Below are positions 6,987-9,217 of a stretch of 9,217 nt of DNA, one piece after another (position 1 is the stretch's first letter; each line of letters starts with the position of its first letter). Made by a program: the position numbers and the translations under genes. Origin of the DNA: RGIG9079 sp964567845 (lineage in GTDB: Bacteria > Bacteroidota > Bacteroidia > Bacteroidales > Marinifilaceae); contig CAZMOG010000077.1 of the NCBI GenBank assembly GCA_964567845.1, forward strand, positions 1 to 9,217. The letters are read 5' to 3'. The notes beneath the pieces were generated by a model. That model worked only from the letters and a program-made list of their open reading frames with translations. It made no database searches and had not been told where the DNA came from.

Positions 6987-7043
6987 AAATGAACTATCTA
7001 ATAGATAATACTGTTAGATAGTTCATTTCAATTTTTTTATTTG
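6987..7043 (+). terminator. Intrinsic terminator-like hairpin with T-run on the plus strand
   Basis: AAATGAACTATCTAA (6987-7001) and TTAGATAGTTCATTT (7014-7028) form a perfect 15-bp stem around a 12-base loop. ATTTTTTTATTT follows on the plus strand, whereas on the minus strand only the weaker GTATTAG follows. It sits just past the stop of the POT gene, where a minus-strand terminator is expected, so it may act both ways, but the better poly-U signal is for plus-strand transcription. Confidence 0.65.
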
Positions 7044-7045
7044 GA

Positions 7046-8722
7046 TTATTTTGTAGCGTTTTCAAGCTTCTTCATCATAGAGAAGATGAATAGAGCTGAA
7101 AGCAAGCAAAGTGCGATAAGAAGAGTCCAGATTCCCCACAATGGAAGCTTATCCCAAAGAAGTCCGGGTATAGAAACCAAGTAGTTTCCAATTGCTGTTG
7201 CAGCGAACCAACATCCCATCATCATTCCTTTGTACTTTGGAGGAGCAACCTTTGACACAAATGAGATACCCATTGGTGAAAGAAGAAGCTCGGCAAATGT
7301 AAGTACAAGATATGTAGAGATCAACCAGTTTGGTGAAATCAAATCAGGGCTAACAGTTCCGCCCAACTCCTTTGGCGATGCCAAGCCGAATGAACCTAGA
7401 GTAAGGATAAGGAATCCAAGAGCAGCAACAATCATACCCAATCCAATTTTACGAGGAGCAGATGGCTCTTTACCAACCTTTGCCAATGCAGCGAAGATTG
7501 CCAATGAGAATGGGGTCAATGCTACAACGAAGAATGGGTTGAACTGTTGGAAGTCTGAAGGCTGAATCTCAACCTGTGCAGGCATGTTGCTATACAAAGT
7601 GTATGCTCCTCCCCACAATGCCAATGTAGCGATTCCTGAAATTGTTTTTGCCTTTTGTGTCTCTGACTGGAATACACTGAACAATGTATATACCGAGATT
7701 GCAATAAGAGCAAGACTCCAAATATTGAATCCGATACGGGTAATTCCTTCGGTAAATGCAGCGGTGTAGTCACGAGCAAATAGAGTCATTGTAGCTCCGT
7801 TCTGGTGGAATGCCATCCAGAAGAAGATAACAACAGCGAATACAAGCAACAATGCTGTGATACGGCTCTTTGTCTGCTCGGGTGTCAACTCAGGCTCGTT
7901 AGCCGATGTTGTAGTTGCAGCAGCCTTAGCCTGCTTAGCGTTAACATCTGCATGTTTCCACCAACTCTTTGTTCCGAAATAGATAAGTACAGAAAGAACC
8001 AATGATACGCATGCAACAGCGAAACCATAGTTGTAAGCTGTTGACAACTGCTCAATGTAATATGCGCTGAATGTTGGCATATCCATTCCTGCAGCTCCGC
8101 TCATTGTTCCTGCAAGCTGTGTAAGCTTATCCATGTTCTCGGCTGTAATTGTGTTGTCCATGCACTGGTGTGCAAGAGCAGGAATGTTTGCATCGTAAAC
8201 AAGGCCGGCACCTTTCAAGAAGAAGTTGGTAACTGCCTTTGCCATTGATGGAGCAAACATAGCACCAATATTGATAGCCATATAGAACAAGCTGAATGCA
8301 GCGTCGCGCTTAGAAGAGTACTTGGCATCGTCGTAAAGGTTACCTACCATTACCTGCAAGTTACCCTTGAACAATCCGGTACCAACTGCAATCAATGCCA
8401 ATGCACCGAACATAAGGATTTGTCCCATGATGTCAGCACCTGTTGGTATAGCCAAACATAGGTAACCCAAGAACATAACTGCGATACCCAAAGTTACGCA
8501 CTTACCATAACCAATCTTGTCGGCCAAAATACCTCCAAGAAGTGGCATGAAATATACTCCGGCAAGGAAGATAGAGTAGATCTGTGTTGATACAGCAGCA
8601 CTATATCCGAACTTTGCCTGAATGAAAAGCAAGAAGATAGCGAGCATGGTGTAGTAACCAAATCGCTCTCCTGTGTTGGCCAATGCTAATGCATATAGAC
8701 CTTTTGGTTGTCCTTTAAACAT
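7046..8722 (-). CDS. POT/PTR family di- and tripeptide:proton symporter
   Basis: This 558-aa inner-membrane carrier of the proton-dependent oligopeptide transporter family (major facilitator fold, DtpT-like) imports small peptides driven by protons. Supporting motifs: GERFGYY at 18-24 in the first helix, which is the ExxERFxYY proton-coupling motif with Asn16 at the first Glu position; GTGLFKGN with Lys119 in helix 4; the PTR2 signature FYMAINIGA at 146-154; FWMAFHQNG at 301-309, where His306 stands at the usual Glu of helix 7; and AELLLSPMGIS with Glu478 in helix 10. Hydrophilic insertions lie at about 175-225 and 255-287, as in other Bacteroidota members. It begins 24 bp after the upstream MFS gene, with an A-rich leader (AAAATAAAAAG) and no Shine-Dalgarno, so the two are probably one transcription unit. 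Substrates other than peptides (some POTs carry nitrate or amino-acid conjugates) are not excluded. Confidence 0.92.
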   Translation of the reverse strand: MFKGQPKGLYALALANTGERFGYYTMLAIFLLFIQAKFGYSAAVSTQIYSIFLAGVYFMPLLGGILADKIGYGKCVTLGIAVMFLGYLCLAIPTGADIMGQILMFGALALIAVGTGLFKGNLQVMVGNLYDDAKYSSKRDAAFSLFYMAINIGAMFAPSMAKAVTNFFLKGAGLVYDANIPALAHQCMDNTITAENMDKLTQLAGTMSGAAGMDMPTFSAYYIEQLSTAYNYGFAVACVSLVLSVLIYFGTKSWWKHADVNAKQAKAAATTTSANEPELTPEQTKSRITALLLVFAVVIFFWMAFHQNGATMTLFARDYTAAFTEGITRIGFNIWSLALIAISVYTLFSVFQSETQKAKTISGIATLALWGGAYTLYSNMPAQVEIQPSDFQQFNPFFVVALTPFSLAIFAALAKVGKEPSAPRKIGLGMIVAALGFLILTLGSFGLASPKELGGTVSPDLISPNWLISTYLVLTFAELLLSPMGISFVSKVAPPKYKGMMMGCWFAATAIGNYLVSIPGLLWDKLPLWGIWTLLIALCLLSALFIFSMMKKLENATK

Positions 8723-8746
8723 AGTTACTTTTTATTTTAATGTTAT

Positions 8747-9217
8747 TTATTTGCTCTTTTTGTTAGCCTCCTGCAAACCGTAGTGCTTTTTCTTGTCCTC
8801 GGCCAAAAGCATCAATGCAATCACAACTGCAATTCCTCCGAATAGAGCGAAGATAAGCATAGGAACGGTGTAGTCGGTTGTTCCGTTCTGGGTATATTTT
8901 CCAATTACATTTCCAATCAATACAGGAACCATTGACAATCCAATGTTTTGAATGTAGAAGATGATTGAGTATGCAGAACCCAACAATTTGTTAGGAATAA
9001 TCTTTGGAACAGATGGCCACATAGCCGATGGAACCAACGAGAATGCAATGCCCAGAATAATCATAATGATTACTGCGAACCACCATACATTCAATAATGG
9101 CATTGCGAATAGAAGGTGTACAACGGTCAACAAAATAGATCCAAGAATCATAAGTGTTGCACCCTTACCAATCTTATCGTACAATGAACCGAATACAGGG
9201 GTCAATAGAATTGTTCC
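8747..9217 (-). CDS. MFS transporter, MFSD1-like (C-terminal part, cut by window edge)
   Basis: Only the last 157 codons are present; the frame is open to the right edge (GTILLTPVFG), so the TTG at 9205 is not the true start. The segment begins at the cytoplasmic loop motif GSLYDKIGKG, which matches the GxLxDxxGr motif A repeat between helices 8 and 9 of the major facilitator superfamily, and continues with four hydrophobic spans (roughly ATLMILGSILL, WWFAVIIMIILGI, the LLGSAYSIIFYIQNIGLS region and YTVPMLIFALFGGIAVV), ending in the basic tail KKKHYGLQEANKKSK. The SAMWPSVPKIIP and LGSAYSIIFYIQNIGL stretches recall the MFSD1 group, whose animal member carries dipeptides. Its place directly before a POT transporter agrees with a peptide substrate, but this is inference; another small organic solute is possible. 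Confidence 0.78.
   Translation of the reverse strand, partial: GTILLTPVFGSLYDKIGKGATLMILGSILLTVVHLLFAMPLLNVWWFAVIIMIILGIAFSLVPSAMWPSVPKIIPNKLLGSAYSIIFYIQNIGLSMVPVLIGNVIGKYTQNGTTDYTVPMLIFALFGGIAVVIALMLLAEDKKKHYGLQEANKKSK

Larger units (their letters stand above)
6755..7045. other. Intergenic region between lipoprotein and POT genes
   Basis: This 291-bp spacer contains the small CGCAG dyad, the signal-peptide gene remnant and the 15-bp terminator hairpin described separately. I saw no TAnnTTTG box in either orientation within it, so the promoter of the lipoprotein gene was not located. Confidence 0.6.

Noticed and set aside
6987..7028. The 15-bp inverted repeat as an insertion-sequence end or recombination site
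   Set aside because: The arms are adjacent, with a 12-base loop and a T-run, there is no transposase or recombinase in the window, and no second copy was seen.

Overview
The window looks like chromosomal DNA from an anaerobic, gut-type Bacteroidales bacterium (Bacteroides, Prevotella or Muribaculaceae-like). The evidence is a TAnnTTTG-type promoter box, mostly absent Shine-Dalgarno sequences with A-rich leaders, a lipoprotein with an acidic stretch after its lipid cysteine, and Bacteroidota-style thioredoxin-fold and POT proteins. The genus cannot be fixed from this sequence alone.

Left part (1-5872, + strand) is a tightly packed four-gene run. It begins with a glycyl radical enzyme whose visible active-site residues all match trans-4-hydroxy-L-proline dehydratase (HypD), at a constant offset of -4 from the Clostridioides difficile enzyme. 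Next is its radical-SAM activase (HypE type), joined by a TAATG stop/start overlap. Then come a secreted protein with two thioredoxin-like domains lacking CxxC, and a PLP-dependent threonine aldolase-family enzyme. HypD makes 1-pyrroline-5-carboxylate from hydroxyproline, which a reductase (ProC, not in the window) would turn into proline.

Middle part (5852-7045) holds an AT-rich minus-strand lipoprotein gene of DUF4595-like appearance, convergent with and overlapping the aldolase gene by 21 bp. Behind it lies the start of a broken secreted-protein gene (signal peptide only, no ATG, early stop), and a perfect 15-bp inverted repeat with a T-run that faces the plus strand.

Right part (7046-9217, minus strand) is a two-gene transporter unit: a complete POT-family di/tripeptide:proton symporter, preceded by the C-terminal half of an MFS carrier resembling the MFSD1 dipeptide-transporter group, cut by the window edge.

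Taken together, peptide import beside hydroxyproline reduction fits growth on collagen-type (Gly-Pro-Hyp) peptides. That link is inferred from neighbourhood only; the two units are divergently organised and may be regulated separately. I did not find a phage, CRISPR array, insertion sequence, tRNA or rRNA.
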